Notes: a model not told the origin generated them from the sequence alone. A stretch of DNA of 64,000 nt from Lachnospiraceae bacterium XPB1003 (GCA_900102065.1 FMVK01000003.1:220346-284345), one strand, 5' to 3'; positions 51,811-61,633 are shown, counted from the stretch's first letter. Translations and numbers: made by a program.

Positions 51811-51852
51811 ACCGTGAATACGTATGAGTAAACGTGTTCACGGTTTTGTTTT
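51811..51852 (+). terminator. Terminator of the island operon, containing copy 2 of the flanking repeat
   Basis: ACCGTGAA (51811-51818) pairs with TTCACGGT (51837-51844), followed by TTTGTTTT. The pairing is extended relative to copy 1 by compensating bases on both sides. Confidence 0.75.
51813..51842 (+). repeat. 30-bp direct repeat, right copy (island border)
   Basis: 29/30 identical to 41906-41935, same orientation, 9,907 bp apart. Together the copies enclose ten genes. No integrase, transposase or tRNA fragment is present at this end, so the mechanism is unclear. Confidence 0.8.
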
Positions 51853-51862
51853 AGAGTGATTA

Positions 51863-51871
51863 TGATATAAT
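51863..51871 (+). promoter_or_regulatory. Extended -10 promoter for a leaderless transcript (51881 gene)
   Basis: TGATATAAT (51863-51871) has TATAAT with the extended TG. ATG 51881 begins nine bases after it, so the transcript would start at or one to three bases before the start codon. No ribosome-binding site is seen. The -35 region (around 51843-51848) is T-rich and weak. Confidence 0.5.
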
Positions 51872-51880
51872 GGATAAATC

Positions 51881-52204
51881 ATGGATTGCAGGGATTATCA
51901 CAGACAATTTATTGATTTCATCAATGATGAACTCGGCTATCACGAGACATCAGCGCTTGTTTCTCACGTGCTTCATTGCGAGGAGTGTGCATCGGATCTC
52001 AAAAATGAGTATCTCATGATCATGGGAATGCGCAAGCTTGATCGTGATCAGACGCCGAAAAATATCCACACTTATGAAGAAAAAATAAAGATCATGACAA
52101 AGAAGTGCAGGAGGGAGAAGATCTTCAGGATCCTTTCAGTATTATTTCTTGTGGCTTGTACCGGGATCTCGGTTTACTTCTTTATCAAAGGGTTGATATT
52201 GTAA
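51881..52204 (+). CDS. Putative anti-sigma-factor-like zinc-finger membrane protein
   Basis: A 107-residue protein with a zf-HC2-like motif (HVLHCEECASDL, H-x3-C-x2-C, about 29-40) and a C-terminal membrane helix (about 84-106). This is the layout of ZAS-type anti-sigma factors, but no sigma gene adjoins it, so it may be a lone sensor. No ribosome-binding site precedes it. It stands between the island and polA, 46 nt before GGAGG of polA. Confidence 0.6.
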   Translation: MDCRDYHRQFIDFINDELGYHETSALVSHVLHCEECASDLKNEYLMIMGMRKLDRDQTPKNIHTYEEKIKIMTKKCRREKIFRILSVLFLVACTGISVYFFIKGLIL

Positions 52205-52262
52205 TAAATTATTTTGCCGAAAGCCGGACAGGTAATCCGGGCGCTTCGACATGGAGGATAAA

Positions 52263-54932
52263 ATGTCAGACAAGTTGGTTCTTATAGACGGACACAGTAT
52301 ATTAAACAGGGCATATTACGGGATCCCGGATCTTACAAATTCGGAAGGATTTCATACCAATGCCATATACGGTTTCCTGAATATCATGTTTATGATAGTG
52401 GATGCCGAGAAGCCTCAGTATCTCATCGTTACATTCGATGAGCATGCGCCCACATTCAGACATGAGATGTATGCGGCTTATAAGGGGACCAGAAAACCCA
52501 TGGATGAGGAACTCAGGCAGCAGGTGCCTGTCATGCGTCAGGTCCTTGAACTGATGGGAGTAAAGGTTATCTCCAAGCCCGGACTTGAAGCCGATGATCT
52601 CATGGGTACCCTTGCAAAGGAAGCGGAGAGAAAGGGAATGGAGGTTTCACTGGTTTCGGGTGACCGTGATCTGCTGCAGATCGCATCCGACCATATCAAG
52701 ATAAGGATACCTAAGACCAAGAGAACAGGTACCGAGATAGAGGATTATTATGCTGCGGATGTTAGGGAAAAGTATCAGCTTACACCTTTGCAGTTTATAG
52801 AACTTAAGGCTCTGATGGGTGATACCGCGGATAATATCCCGGGAGTCCCCAAGGTAGGAGAGAAGACTGCTACGGACCTTATGGTCACATACGGTTCCAT
52901 AGCTTCCATATATGAACATCTTGAAGAGATAAAAAAGAATGCTGTACGTGAGAGCCTCAGAGAGAATAAGGAACTTGCAGAGTTAAGTCTTAAGCTTGCG
53001 ACTATCAAGACCGACTGTGAGCTTCCGCTTCATCCTGAGGATGCGGCACTTCCTGATTTTTATACACCCGAAGCTTATGAGCTTTTCAGGAAGCTGGAAC
53101 TCAAGAGCTTTTATGCCAGATTTGATAATAAAGTCAGCGCTGCTGCGGAAACAGATATCGAGACCGAGACGTTATTTGCAAAAGATGCTGCCGGTGCGGA
53201 AATTAAGATAAATGCCCTTGCAGGAGAAAGCAGATATATCGCTGTCAGGATCTATTCCACGGAAGGTGATGATTTTGTCCTTTCCGTTGCAGGCGAGGAT
53301 AAGGAAAAGACTCTTTTTGCAGATTCAAAGGATACAGGCACGGATGCGCTGAAGAGCGTATTGAAGAAATACATGGATAACGGCGGACACATCATTGCTT
53401 ATGATGTAAAGCCGGTATATGCATATCTCGGAATTGACGAGAAGACTCTTTCAAAGGATGCGAGTGCTTCACTGGAAGATATGATGCTTGCGGCTTATCT
53501 CCTTAATCCTCTTAAGGGAAGCTATCCTATAGAAGAAACATCCAATGCCTGTCTTCATACGGTGATGAAAGGATATGCGGAGATCTTCGGAAAGAAGACT
53601 CCGGCTGAGAGTTATGCGTCCGACAAGGATGTTTTTATCGACAGAGCATCAAAGGAAAGTGCGGTACTCTTCAGACTTTATGAGAAACTTAAAGCAGAGC
53701 TGGTATCCGAGAAGATGTACGACCTCTACCGCGATATCGAAATGCCTCTTTCATATGTTTTATATAAGATGGAAAGCGAAGGTATAAAGGCTTCTGCAGA
53801 AGCGCTTGCCGCATACAGTAAGGAACTTGAATCTACCATCGATACACTGGAGAAAAGGATCTGGCTGGAAGCGGGACAGGAGTTCAATATCAACTCCCCC
53901 AAGCAGTTGGGCGTTATCCTTTTCGAACAGATGAAGCTGCCCGGAGGCAAGAAGACCAAGACCGGATATTCGACAGCAGCTGATGTACTGGAGAAGCTGG
54001 CGGCAGATCATCCTTTTGTAAATGATATCCTGGAATACAGAACTTATACAAAGCTTAAGTCTACATATGCAGACGGACTGGCTCAGTATATCAGGAAAGA
54101 CGGCAGGATACATACAAGCTTTAATCAGACTATTACCGCTACGGGAAGGCTTTCATCAACTGAGCCCAACCTCCAGAACATTCCTATGAGATATGAGCTG
54201 GGAAGACAGATAAGGAAAGTATTCACACCAAAGGAAGGTTATATCTTTGCCGATGCGGATTATTCGCAGATAGAGCTCAGGATACTTGCATCTCTTGCAG
54301 GGGATCAGGGACTCATCGAGGCTTACAGGTCTGAAGAGGATATACACAGGATCACAGCATCCAAGGTTTTCAATATACCCTTCGAAGAGGTAACGGATCT
54401 TCAGAGACGTAATGCCAAGGCTGTGAACTTCGGAATAGTCTATGGTATATCTTCGTTTGGACTCAGTGAGGGTCTCTCTATAACAAGAAAAGAGGCTGCA
54501 CAGTATATTGAGGATTATTTTAAGACTTATCCCGCGATCAAGGAGTATCTTGATTCCGTTAAAGATAGCGCGAAGAAGATAGGATATTCCGTTACTGCCT
54601 TTGGAAGACGCAGACCCATACCGGAACTTAAGGCGTCCGAGTTCATGAGGAGACAGTTCGGAGAAAGAGTTGCAATGAACGCTCCCATCCAGGGAACTGC
54701 GGCTGATGTGATAAAGATCGCCATGATCCGCGTATATGACAGGTTGGTGAAGGAAGGGCTCAAGTCCAGACTTCTGCTTCAGATACATGATGAGCTTTTG
54801 ATAGAAGCTGCCGAGGATGAGAAAGAGAAGGTGCTTGAGATACTCAGAGAGGAGATGCAGGGCGCTGCAGACTTCCCTGTAAAACTTACGGTGGATGCGC
54901 ATACCGGAAAGGACTGGTACGAAGCAAAATAA
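52263..54932 (+). CDS. polA: DNA polymerase I
   Basis: Repair and Okazaki-fragment polymerase. The 889 residues hold a 5' nuclease domain (about 1-290), a degenerate 3'-5' exonuclease domain (about 300-480), and a family A polymerase domain with motif A DADYSQIELRILA (catalytic Asp666), motif B RRNAKAVNFGIVYGIS and motif C QIHDELL (Asp843). In the exonuclease domain the usual acidic motifs are not visible, so proofreading is probably lost, as in other Firmicutes. ATG 52263 follows ATGGAGGATAAA. coaE overlaps its stop. Confidence 0.95.
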   Translation: MSDKLVLIDGHSILNRAYYGIPDLTNSEGFHTNAIYGFLNIMFMIVDAEKPQYLIVTFDEHAPTFRHEMYAAYKGTRKPMDEELRQQVPVMRQVLELMGVKVISKPGLEADDLMGTLAKEAERKGMEVSLVSGDRDLLQIASDHIKIRIPKTKRTGTEIEDYYAADVREKYQLTPLQFIELKALMGDTADNIPGVPKVGEKTATDLMVTYGSIASIYEHLEEIKKNAVRESLRENKELAELSLKLATIKTDCELPLHPEDAALPDFYTPEAYELFRKLELKSFYARFDNKVSAAAETDIETETLFAKDAAGAEIKINALAGESRYIAVRIYSTEGDDFVLSVAGEDKEKTLFADSKDTGTDALKSVLKKYMDNGGHIIAYDVKPVYAYLGIDEKTLSKDASASLEDMMLAAYLLNPLKGSYPIEETSNACLHTVMKGYAEIFGKKTPAESYASDKDVFIDRASKESAVLFRLYEKLKAELVSEKMYDLYRDIEMPLSYVLYKMESEGIKASAEALAAYSKELESTIDTLEKRIWLEAGQEFNINSPKQLGVILFEQMKLPGGKKTKTGYSTAADVLEKLAADHPFVNDILEYRTYTKLKSTYADGLAQYIRKDGRIHTSFNQTITATGRLSSTEPNLQNIPMRYELGRQIRKVFTPKEGYIFADADYSQIELRILASLAGDQGLIEAYRSEEDIHRITASKVFNIPFEEVTDLQRRNAKAVNFGIVYGISSFGLSEGLSITRKEAAQYIEDYFKTYPAIKEYLDSVKDSAKKIGYSVTAFGRRRPIPELKASEFMRRQFGERVAMNAPIQGTAADVIKIAMIRVYDRLVKEGLKSRLLLQIHDELLIEAAEDEKEKVLEILREEMQGAADFPVKLTVDAHTGKDWYEAK

Positions 54933-55540
54933 TGATCACTATCGGCGTTACAGGCGGCGTAGGTGCCGGCAAATCCGTTGTTATGGATTATCTGAAAAAA
55001 GAATACAATGCGGCTGTTATCAAAGCTGATGAAGCCGCCCGTCTTCTTGAAGAGCCGGGACAGGATTGTTATAATGAACTGTTAGATATTTTCGGGAAAA
55101 GTATCCTGGATGAAAACGGATATATCGACAAAAAAGCTTTTGCTGCGAAGATATTTTCAGACCCTGAGGCGAGGGCAAAGACCAATGCCTGCGTTCATCC
55201 GGCTGTAAAGAAATATATTTTAAGACGTATAGCACAGGAAGAAGCGAAGAGAACGACATATTTCGCTCTCGAAGCGGCGTTGCTGATCGAAGAACATTAT
55301 GATGAGCTGCTGGATAAGATGTGGTATATCTACGTGCCTGAGGATATCAGACGCAGGAGACTTAAGGACAGCAGAGGATACAGTGACGAGAAGATCGATA
55401 ATATATTCGCTTCACAGCTTTCCGAAGAGGAATTTAAGAGCCACTGCAGTGAAGTGATCTTTAACGGCGGATCGCCGGAAGAGACATACCGTGAAATTGA
55501 TGCGATCATGAAAAGGTATCTGGTGGAAGGTTATCTATGA
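54932..55540 (+). CDS. coaE: Dephospho-CoA kinase
   Basis: Last step of coenzyme A synthesis. The 202 residues have the P-loop GVTGGVGAGKSVVMDYL (about 5-21), ADEAARLL (about 33-40), LEAALLIEEHYDELLDKMWYI and the lid region RRRRLKDSRGYSDEKI. It overlaps polA by one base and the next gene by four (ATGA), indicating a coupled polA-coaE-ftsA-like operon. Confidence 0.93.
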   Translation: MITIGVTGGVGAGKSVVMDYLKKEYNAAVIKADEAARLLEEPGQDCYNELLDIFGKSILDENGYIDKKAFAAKIFSDPEARAKTNACVHPAVKKYILRRIAQEEAKRTTYFALEAALLIEEHYDELLDKMWYIYVPEDIRRRRLKDSRGYSDEKIDNIFASQLSEEEFKSHCSEVIFNGGSPEETYREIDAIMKRYLVEGYL

Positions 55541-57894
55541 GAAAAAAAGAAACCGCTGAACAGAATACAAATGAAAAGAGCATGACCGAAAAGAAGACGA
55601 CAGCAAGAAAAAACACAAGAAAGACTGTCGGAAAATCTTCCGAACGCAATGCTTCGGAGGGACAGACTGCGTTGAAGTCTTCTCTTCCTTCGGAACAGGG
55701 AAAGCTTGTGTTCGGTCTTGATATCGGGACCAGGAGCATAGTCGGTACCGTAGGTTATCGTGAAGGTGATGTTTTCTATGTGTTGGGACAGCGCTCCAAA
55801 GAGCATGAGACAAGAGCCATGCTGGACGGACAGATCCATGATATTTCTGCGGTTGCAAAATCGATCCTTGAAGTTAAGCATGAACTTGAAAAGGATCTTA
55901 ATCTGTCATTAAAGGATGTATGCATCGCAGCCGCAGGTCGTGTACTCAGGACGGAAGAGACCTCGGTTACGCTTGAGTTTGAAGGCGAGAAGCTGGTTAC
56001 CGGAGAGGATGTTGCCGCTCTTAACGCTATGGGTATAGAGAAGGCGTATGAGCAGTTTCAGAACGATAATGATACGGAGCTTAAGTTCTACTGCGTAGGT
56101 AATTCGGTTATCAGATACTATATGAACGGTTATCAGATAGGCGCGGTAGAAGAGCATAAAGCTCATTCCATCGGATGTGACATGATAGCCACATTTCTGC
56201 CGGATGATGTGGTGGACGGCCTGTACAGATCGGTTGAGCTTGCAGGGCTTCGTGTTGTAAATATGACTCTCGAGCCTATTGCCGCAATATCCGTAGCGAT
56301 CCCTGAGAATTACCGTATGCTCAATATCGGACTTGTGGATGTTGGCGCGGGAACAAGCGATATCTGTATAACCAGAGACGGATGCGTGGTTGCTTACGGC
56401 ATGATCCCCGTTGCGGGCGATGCCATGACAGAGATCATCGCAAAGAATTATCTGGTTGATTTTAATACTGCCGAAGAGATTAAATGCGGTATCTCGGATA
56501 AAGATGTCGTTGAATATAAGGATATAATGGGACTCCCGCAGAAGGTGTCCAAAGAAGATATACTGAATCTTATAGCGCCTCAGATAGATGAAGAAGCGAA
56601 GCTTGTTGCTGAAAAGTTCAAGGAGCTTAACGGAGGAAAGCCTGTAAGTGCTGTATTTGTTGTCGGCGGAGGCGGAACCGTAGAAGGCTATACCAATAAG
56701 CTTTCGGAGCATCTTGGCATAATCGCCGAGCGTGTTGCTGTTCGCGGTGAGGAAGTTTTAAACCGTATAGTATATAAGACAGAAGCTGAGAAGAATTCCA
56801 GGATGGTTACGCCTGTCGGCATTTGCCTTAACTATTATGAACAGGGAAGCAATTTCATATATGTGACATTTAATGATGAACGGATCAAGCTCTATGATGG
56901 CGGAAATCTCGCTGTGGTAGATGCGGCAATGCATGCAAGCTTTCCAAACGAAGGACTCTTCCCCAAGAGAGGACCGGCCGTTAATTATACGATAAACGGA
57001 AGATCTGCCATTAAGCGCGGAGTGCCGGGAGACCCTGCTGTTATAAAAGTCGGCGGGAAAGATGCGGATATGCATACGCCTATCAGAGCCAACGATGTGA
57101 TCGAAGTTAAGGAATCTACCGAGGGTGAAGCAGGTCATATTACATTAGCAGAACTTCCGGAATTTAAGGCTGTTATCAAAGTTAATGTGAACGGCAGCAG
57201 GATACTGCTGCCGGAATTCGCAGAAGTTAACGGAGAGATCAAGACCGGATTCTATGAGATAGAAGACGGCGATGAGATCGAGATGAGGGATTATTATACC
57301 GTTAAGGAAGTCAAGGAATTCATGGATGTGATACTTGATGATGATGTTCAGGTGACGGTCAATAATGAGCCTGCGGATGATGATACGAAAGTATTTGAGA
57401 ATTTCTCCATAAAGTGGGGGCTCAAGAAGCAGGAACCCGTTAAGGAACCGGTGTCAGATACGGCTGAGCGGGAGGAAGTATCCGGAGATGCATCTGAGGT
57501 ATCACCGGAAGATACAAACGAAAAAGTTCCTTACGATAAGGATTCCGATGAGGATTCTGATGAAGCTTTTCACGGAGATTCCTGGGATGATCTTCCTGAT
57601 GGGGACGCAGATGAAGAAGGCGTTAAGAGACCTGCAGGAGATGCTTCCGAAGATAAGGGAGACGGAGGTGCTTCTCCAGATATTCAGAGAAATATTATTG
57701 TTCAGGTCAACGGCAAGAGCATAACACTTACCGGCAAGAGCAAATATGTCTTCGTGGATGTATTTGATCATATTGATTTTGATCTGTCGCAGGTTAGGGG
57801 TAGCAAGCTTATCACCGACCTGAACGGTAAGTCTGCGGAATATATGCAGGAGTTAAGCTCGGGCGATATCATAGAAGTCAGGTGGGAAAACTGA
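55537..57894 (+). CDS. FtsA/PilM-like actin-family ATPase with acidic C-terminal linker
   Basis: A 785-residue protein of the actin/Hsp70 superfamily. A Lys/Glu/Thr-rich leader (about 1-55) precedes the phosphate-1 motif VFGLDIGTRSIVGTVGY (about 58-74); phosphate-2 VDVGAGTSDIC (about 267-277) and an adenosine-binding GGGGTVEGYT-type motif (about 380-390) follow. The rest contains a ubiquitin-like-fold repeat region, a strongly acidic linker (about 635-715) and a final domain ending DIIEVRWEN. It is larger than FtsA (about 420). It may be a second FtsA-like division or membrane scaffold protein; its function is unproven. Confidence 0.8.
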   Translation: MRKKETAEQNTNEKSMTEKKTTARKNTRKTVGKSSERNASEGQTALKSSLPSEQGKLVFGLDIGTRSIVGTVGYREGDVFYVLGQRSKEHETRAMLDGQIHDISAVAKSILEVKHELEKDLNLSLKDVCIAAAGRVLRTEETSVTLEFEGEKLVTGEDVAALNAMGIEKAYEQFQNDNDTELKFYCVGNSVIRYYMNGYQIGAVEEHKAHSIGCDMIATFLPDDVVDGLYRSVELAGLRVVNMTLEPIAAISVAIPENYRMLNIGLVDVGAGTSDICITRDGCVVAYGMIPVAGDAMTEIIAKNYLVDFNTAEEIKCGISDKDVVEYKDIMGLPQKVSKEDILNLIAPQIDEEAKLVAEKFKELNGGKPVSAVFVVGGGGTVEGYTNKLSEHLGIIAERVAVRGEEVLNRIVYKTEAEKNSRMVTPVGICLNYYEQGSNFIYVTFNDERIKLYDGGNLAVVDAAMHASFPNEGLFPKRGPAVNYTINGRSAIKRGVPGDPAVIKVGGKDADMHTPIRANDVIEVKESTEGEAGHITLAELPEFKAVIKVNVNGSRILLPEFAEVNGEIKTGFYEIEDGDEIEMRDYYTVKEVKEFMDVILDDDVQVTVNNEPADDDTKVFENFSIKWGLKKQEPVKEPVSDTAEREEVSGDASEVSPEDTNEKVPYDKDSDEDSDEAFHGDSWDDLPDGDADEEGVKRPAGDASEDKGDGGASPDIQRNIIVQVNGKSITLTGKSKYVFVDVFDHIDFDLSQVRGSKLITDLNGKSAEYMQELSSGDIIEVRWEN

Positions 57895-57895
57895 G

Positions 57896-58693
57896 ATGAG
57901 AATGAAGAGTATTGCCAGCGGAAGCAGCGGCAATTCAATATATGTTGGATCTGATTCGGCACATCTCCTTATTGACACCGGAGTCAGCAAGAAGAGGATA
58001 GAAGAAGGACTTAAGGAACTGGGGCTTACAGGCAATGATCTGAGTGGTATACTACTTACTCATGAACATTCGGATCATGTCCAGGGCCTCGGAGTTTTTT
58101 TGAGAAAATATCAGATACCGGTTTATGCGACACAAGGGACGATAGATGCCGTATGCAGGATGAAGAATCTAGGCGTCTTTGATACATCGCTTCTTACACC
58201 GATATCCAACGAGGAGAGATTTACCATCGGGGATATCGGTGTTTTGGCAATAAAGACCAGCCATGATGCGGCGGATCCGGTAGCTTACCGCTTTGAAAGC
58301 GGGGATGTAAGTACCGCTGTGGTCACTGATCTGGGAGAATATAACGATTATATCATCGACTCATTAAAGGGACTTTCGGGTGTTTTCATCGAAGCCAATC
58401 ATGATGTAAGGATGTTAGAGACAGGACCCTATCCCTATGAGCTAAAGCAGCGGATACTCGGGAGAAAGGGGCATCTTTCCAATGAGGCATCCGGAAGACT
58501 CTTATCCGTATTGCTCAATGACAAAATGAAACATGTTTTTTTAAGCCATTTAAGTCATGAGAACAATATGCCGGAACTGGCATATGAAGCGGTGAGGCTT
58601 GAGATAGAGATGTCGGATAACGAATATCACGGAGATGATTTTCCGATAGATATAGCATACAGAGACCGACCGGGAATGACGGTTGAGGTCTGA
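57896..58693 (+). CDS. Metallo-beta-lactamase-fold hydrolase, WalJ/YycJ type
   Basis: A 265-residue single-domain MBL hydrolase. It begins with ASGSSGNSIYV (about 5-15), and the metal-binding LLTHEHSDHVQGLGVF (about 52-67) holds HxHxDH. TSHDAADPVAYRFE and EANHDV (with the bridging Asp/His) and a C-terminal HLSHENN complete the pattern. WalJ proteins are linked to DNA replication or repair and cell-wall control in Bacillus, and its place after the polA block is compatible with that, but only by context. Two nt from the upstream stop. Confidence 0.85.
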   Translation: MRMKSIASGSSGNSIYVGSDSAHLLIDTGVSKKRIEEGLKELGLTGNDLSGILLTHEHSDHVQGLGVFLRKYQIPVYATQGTIDAVCRMKNLGVFDTSLLTPISNEERFTIGDIGVLAIKTSHDAADPVAYRFESGDVSTAVVTDLGEYNDYIIDSLKGLSGVFIEANHDVRMLETGPYPYELKQRILGRKGHLSNEASGRLLSVLLNDKMKHVFLSHLSHENNMPELAYEAVRLEIEMSDNEYHGDDFPIDIAYRDRPGMTVEV

Positions 58694-58708
58694 GAAAGAG
58701 GTGTAACT

Positions 58709-58981
58709 ATGAAAAAAACAATCATTACTGTAGTAGGAAAAGATACTGTCGGTATCATCGCCAAGGTATGTACATATCTTGCAAATAACAGGATCAACAT
58801 ACTTGATATTTCACAGACTATAGTTCAGGGATATTTCACAATGATGATGATCGTTGATCTCCAGTCTGCGGAGAAGACTTTCGATACTGTGTCCGATGAA
58901 CTGGAGCAGATCGGAGAAGAGATCGGTGTTGTAGTTAAGTGTCAGCGTGAAGAGATATTCGATTCAATGCACAGGATCTGA
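58709..58981 (+). CDS. ACT domain protein (UPF0237 family)
   Basis: A 90-residue protein made of an ACT domain, with [30 protein letters not shown] (split here as [17 protein letters not shown] and RINILDISQ) near the N-terminus. UPF0237 proteins are often paired with the following UPF0210 gene, and the pairing is present here with 21 nt between the genes. It is probably an amino acid sensor, but the ligand is unknown. Ribosome-binding site AAAGAGG. Confidence 0.9.
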   Translation: MKKTIITVVGKDTVGIIAKVCTYLANNRINILDISQTIVQGYFTMMMIVDLQSAEKTFDTVSDELEQIGEEIGVVVKCQREEIFDSMHRI

Positions 58982-59001
58982 GACAGATAAGGAAGAAGAC
59001 T

Positions 59002-60366
59002 ATGATCAATATAAATGAAGTGGTTGAAACCAACCAGATGATAGAAAAAGAGAATCTTGATGTCAGGACCATCACTCTCGGCATCAGCCTGCTTGATTGC
59101 GCGGATTCCGATCTTGATAAGGTATGTGAAAAGATCTATACCAAGATAACTACCGTTGCAAAGGATCTTGTTAAGACCGGAAGAGAGATAGAGAAAAAAT
59201 ATGCTATCCCCATCGTTAATAAGCGCATCTCCGTAACACCCATAGCTCTTGTGGGCGGAAGTGCATGCAAGACATCCGAAGACTTTGTGAAGATAGCAAA
59301 GACTCTTGATGAAGCTGCTAAGAAGGTGGGAGTTAATTTCCTTGGAGGTTATTCTGCGCTTGTGGCAAAGGGCATGACAAAGGCTGATGAGCTGCTTATC
59401 AGATCAATTCCCGAGGCACTTGCATCAACGGATATCGTCTGCAGCTCCATCAATCTCGGCTCTACAAAGACCGGTATCAATATGGATGCGGTACGCCTTA
59501 TGGGTGAGATAATCAAGAAGACCGCAGAGTTTACCAAGGAGAATGATTCCCTCGGATGCGCGAAGCTGGTTGTATTCTGCAATGCACCTGATGATAATCC
59601 TTTCATGGCGGGCGCATTCCACGGTGTAACGGAAGCGGATGCTGTGATCAATGTGGGTGTAAGCGGACCGGGTGTTGTTAAGACAGCACTTGAAAGCGTA
59701 AGAGGCGAGAGCTTTGAAGTTCTCGGTGAGACTATAAAGAAAACTGCATTCAAGATCACAAGAGTAGGTCAGCTTGTTGCAAAGGAAGCCTCGAAGAAGC
59801 TGGGCATACCTTTCGGTATCATAGATCTCAGCCTTGCACCTACGCCTGCCATAGGTGACAGCGTTGCGGATATTCTCTGCGAGATGGGGCTCGACCATGC
59901 AGGCGCTCCCGGAACCACGGCTGCCCTTGCAATGCTTAATGATCAGGTGAAGAAGGGCGGTATCATGGCATCTTCATATGTGGGCGGACTCAGCGGCGCA
60001 TTTATCCCTGTCAGCGAAGATCAGGGTATGATCGATGCCGTTAATGCGGGATCTCTTACATTAGAGAAGCTGGAAGCTATGACATGCGTATGTTCCGTAG
60101 GGCTTGATATGATAGCTATACCGGGTGATACAAAGGCAACAACCATCTCTGGTATCATTGCCGATGAGATGGCGATAGGTATGGTAAATCAGAAGACTAC
60201 AGCAGTAAGACTTATTCCTGCTGTGGGCAAGGATGTGGGAGATACGGTTGAATTCGGCGGATTGCTTGGACGTGCGCCCATCATGCCTGTTAATAATTTC
60301 TCATGTGATGCTTTTGTAAGCAGAGAAGGAAGGATACCGGCTCCTATACACAGCTTTAAGAACTGA
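59002..60366 (+). CDS. UPF0210 (PFL) family protein
   Basis: A 454-residue protein with a glycine-rich core ([44 protein letters not shown]), typical of the UPF0210/DUF711 family. The function is unknown; DUF711 is distantly related to glycyl-radical-enzyme folds, a relation not visible in this sequence by eye. It is cotranscribed with the ACT protein. The stop is directly followed by the stop of the convergent tmcAL gene, without a spacer. Confidence 0.88.
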   Translation: MININEVVETNQMIEKENLDVRTITLGISLLDCADSDLDKVCEKIYTKITTVAKDLVKTGREIEKKYAIPIVNKRISVTPIALVGGSACKTSEDFVKIAKTLDEAAKKVGVNFLGGYSALVAKGMTKADELLIRSIPEALASTDIVCSSINLGSTKTGINMDAVRLMGEIIKKTAEFTKENDSLGCAKLVVFCNAPDDNPFMAGAFHGVTEADAVINVGVSGPGVVKTALESVRGESFEVLGETIKKTAFKITRVGQLVAKEASKKLGIPFGIIDLSLAPTPAIGDSVADILCEMGLDHAGAPGTTAALAMLNDQVKKGGIMASSYVGGLSGAFIPVSEDQGMIDAVNAGSLTLEKLEAMTCVCSVGLDMIAIPGDTKATTISGIIADEMAIGMVNQKTTAVRLIPAVGKDVGDTVEFGGLLGRAPIMPVNNFSCDAFVSREGRIPAPIHSFKN

Positions 60367-61536
60367 TCATTTGATCAGGATGGGCATCCTGTATTCCGAA
60401 GTAAAACCTGAGGGGGATGCCTTACTCCTGTAAAGCTCGGAAGCAAAGATATCTTTTTTCAGGATATTGAGAGCGGGTTCGGACAGGATCTCTTTACTGT
60501 CGGCAAGCTTGGAGATGAAGGGAACATCCGAATGCTCTTTTATGAGCGAAAGAAGTTCTGTGGCATCTTTTTTAAATCCCAGGGGCCTAAGATAAGGACA
60601 ATAGTTTAAGTCGGACGTGACGGTTTTCACGTCTGACTTTTTTATATCAAGTATTATGTGTAAGAGAGCTCTGCTTATATGTGACCATGCAATCTCTTTT
60701 GACTTAAGTGTACGGATGAATCCCGTATAGGTATCAAAGCAGGGCACGTTCTTGATTATCTTGTCCGAGAGGTCCTCATAGATATCGAAGATATCGCAAA
60801 GATCATTTTCGTTCGAGATCGTTTTTATCAATATGTATCTTAGGATGTCGGAAAGATCATCCGCACATAAGAATGTGTTTGCCGAAACATATTTTTCTAT
60901 GATCCCGATCTGTGATCCCGGGATAAAGCCGCTTAAGGCTTTAAGATCACCGGGGGATTCAAGCAGAATCTTTCTGATGCCGGTAGCGGATGCAAAACCG
61001 TCTGCGGCTTCCATATCATTATATCCGGCACCTTTCCGTTTAACGGTCTGAGGGCGTATCCTGTCATCACTAAAGAATCTCAGGGCTGATATATATTCTT
61101 TTCCCAGGATGTTATTGGGGAGATTGTATGATGATGCATCGGTCATGCGGGCATAGTCGGAGGGTATATCATCGGCTTCTGTCGAGAGAGTATCGATATC
61201 TCCGCTCTCGGAGCCGAAAAGCAGCGTGTCGGTACATCCGGTATGGATGAGAGTTGAAACAGCACCGCGGGCAAAATACTGTGCACTTCCCGTTGAAAAA
61301 ATGACCGGGAGCTCAAGTACCAGGTCGGCGCCTTCCGAAAGAGCGGCTTCCGTGCGGGCATATTTTTCTATAAGCGCAGGCTCGCCGCGCTGAACAAAGT
61401 CACCGCTCATCACGATGATCACATAATCTGCGCCAAGGCCCTTTCGCGCATGGTCTAACAGATACTTATGACCGTTGTGGAAGGGATTATATTCTGCGAT
61501 GATACCGCAGATCTTTTTGACTGTTTTATCACTCAT
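60367..61536 (-). CDS. tmcAL: tRNA(Met) cytidine acetate ligase TmcAL (YlbM family)
   Basis: Makes N4-acetylcytidine at the wobble base of elongator tRNA-Met, using acetate and ATP. The 389 residues start with the nucleotidyltransferase motif GIIAEYNPFHNGHKYLLDHA (about 11-30) and the IVMSGDFVQRGEPAL segment, then LELPVIFSTGSAQYFA. The family is typical of Firmicutes. Acetate as substrate fits an acetogenic metabolism with pta. Convergent with the UPF0210 gene, stop against stop; a 7-bp palindrome (60363-60378, CTGATCA-TT-TGATCAG) spans the joint. Confidence 0.9.
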   Translation of the reverse strand: MSDKTVKKICGIIAEYNPFHNGHKYLLDHARKGLGADYVIIVMSGDFVQRGEPALIEKYARTEAALSEGADLVLELPVIFSTGSAQYFARGAVSTLIHTGCTDTLLFGSESGDIDTLSTEADDIPSDYARMTDASSYNLPNNILGKEYISALRFFSDDRIRPQTVKRKGAGYNDMEAADGFASATGIRKILLESPGDLKALSGFIPGSQIGIIEKYVSANTFLCADDLSDILRYILIKTISNENDLCDIFDIYEDLSDKIIKNVPCFDTYTGFIRTLKSKEIAWSHISRALLHIILDIKKSDVKTVTSDLNYCPYLRPLGFKKDATELLSLIKEHSDVPFISKLADSKEILSEPALNILKKDIFASELYRSKASPSGFTSEYRMPILIK

Positions 61537-61633
61537 GCGGTCATTCTAACATATCAGATAAAAATGACAAATCAGCCTGAATTTGGTATCATTTGTCTGT
61601 TATGTTCCTAAGAAGTTCAAAGGGAGGGTTTTG

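Noticed and set aside
41906..51842. A transposon or insertion sequence bounded by the 30-bp repeats
   Set aside because: The repeats are direct, not inverted, no transposase or integrase gene is between them, and no short target duplication was seen outside them.
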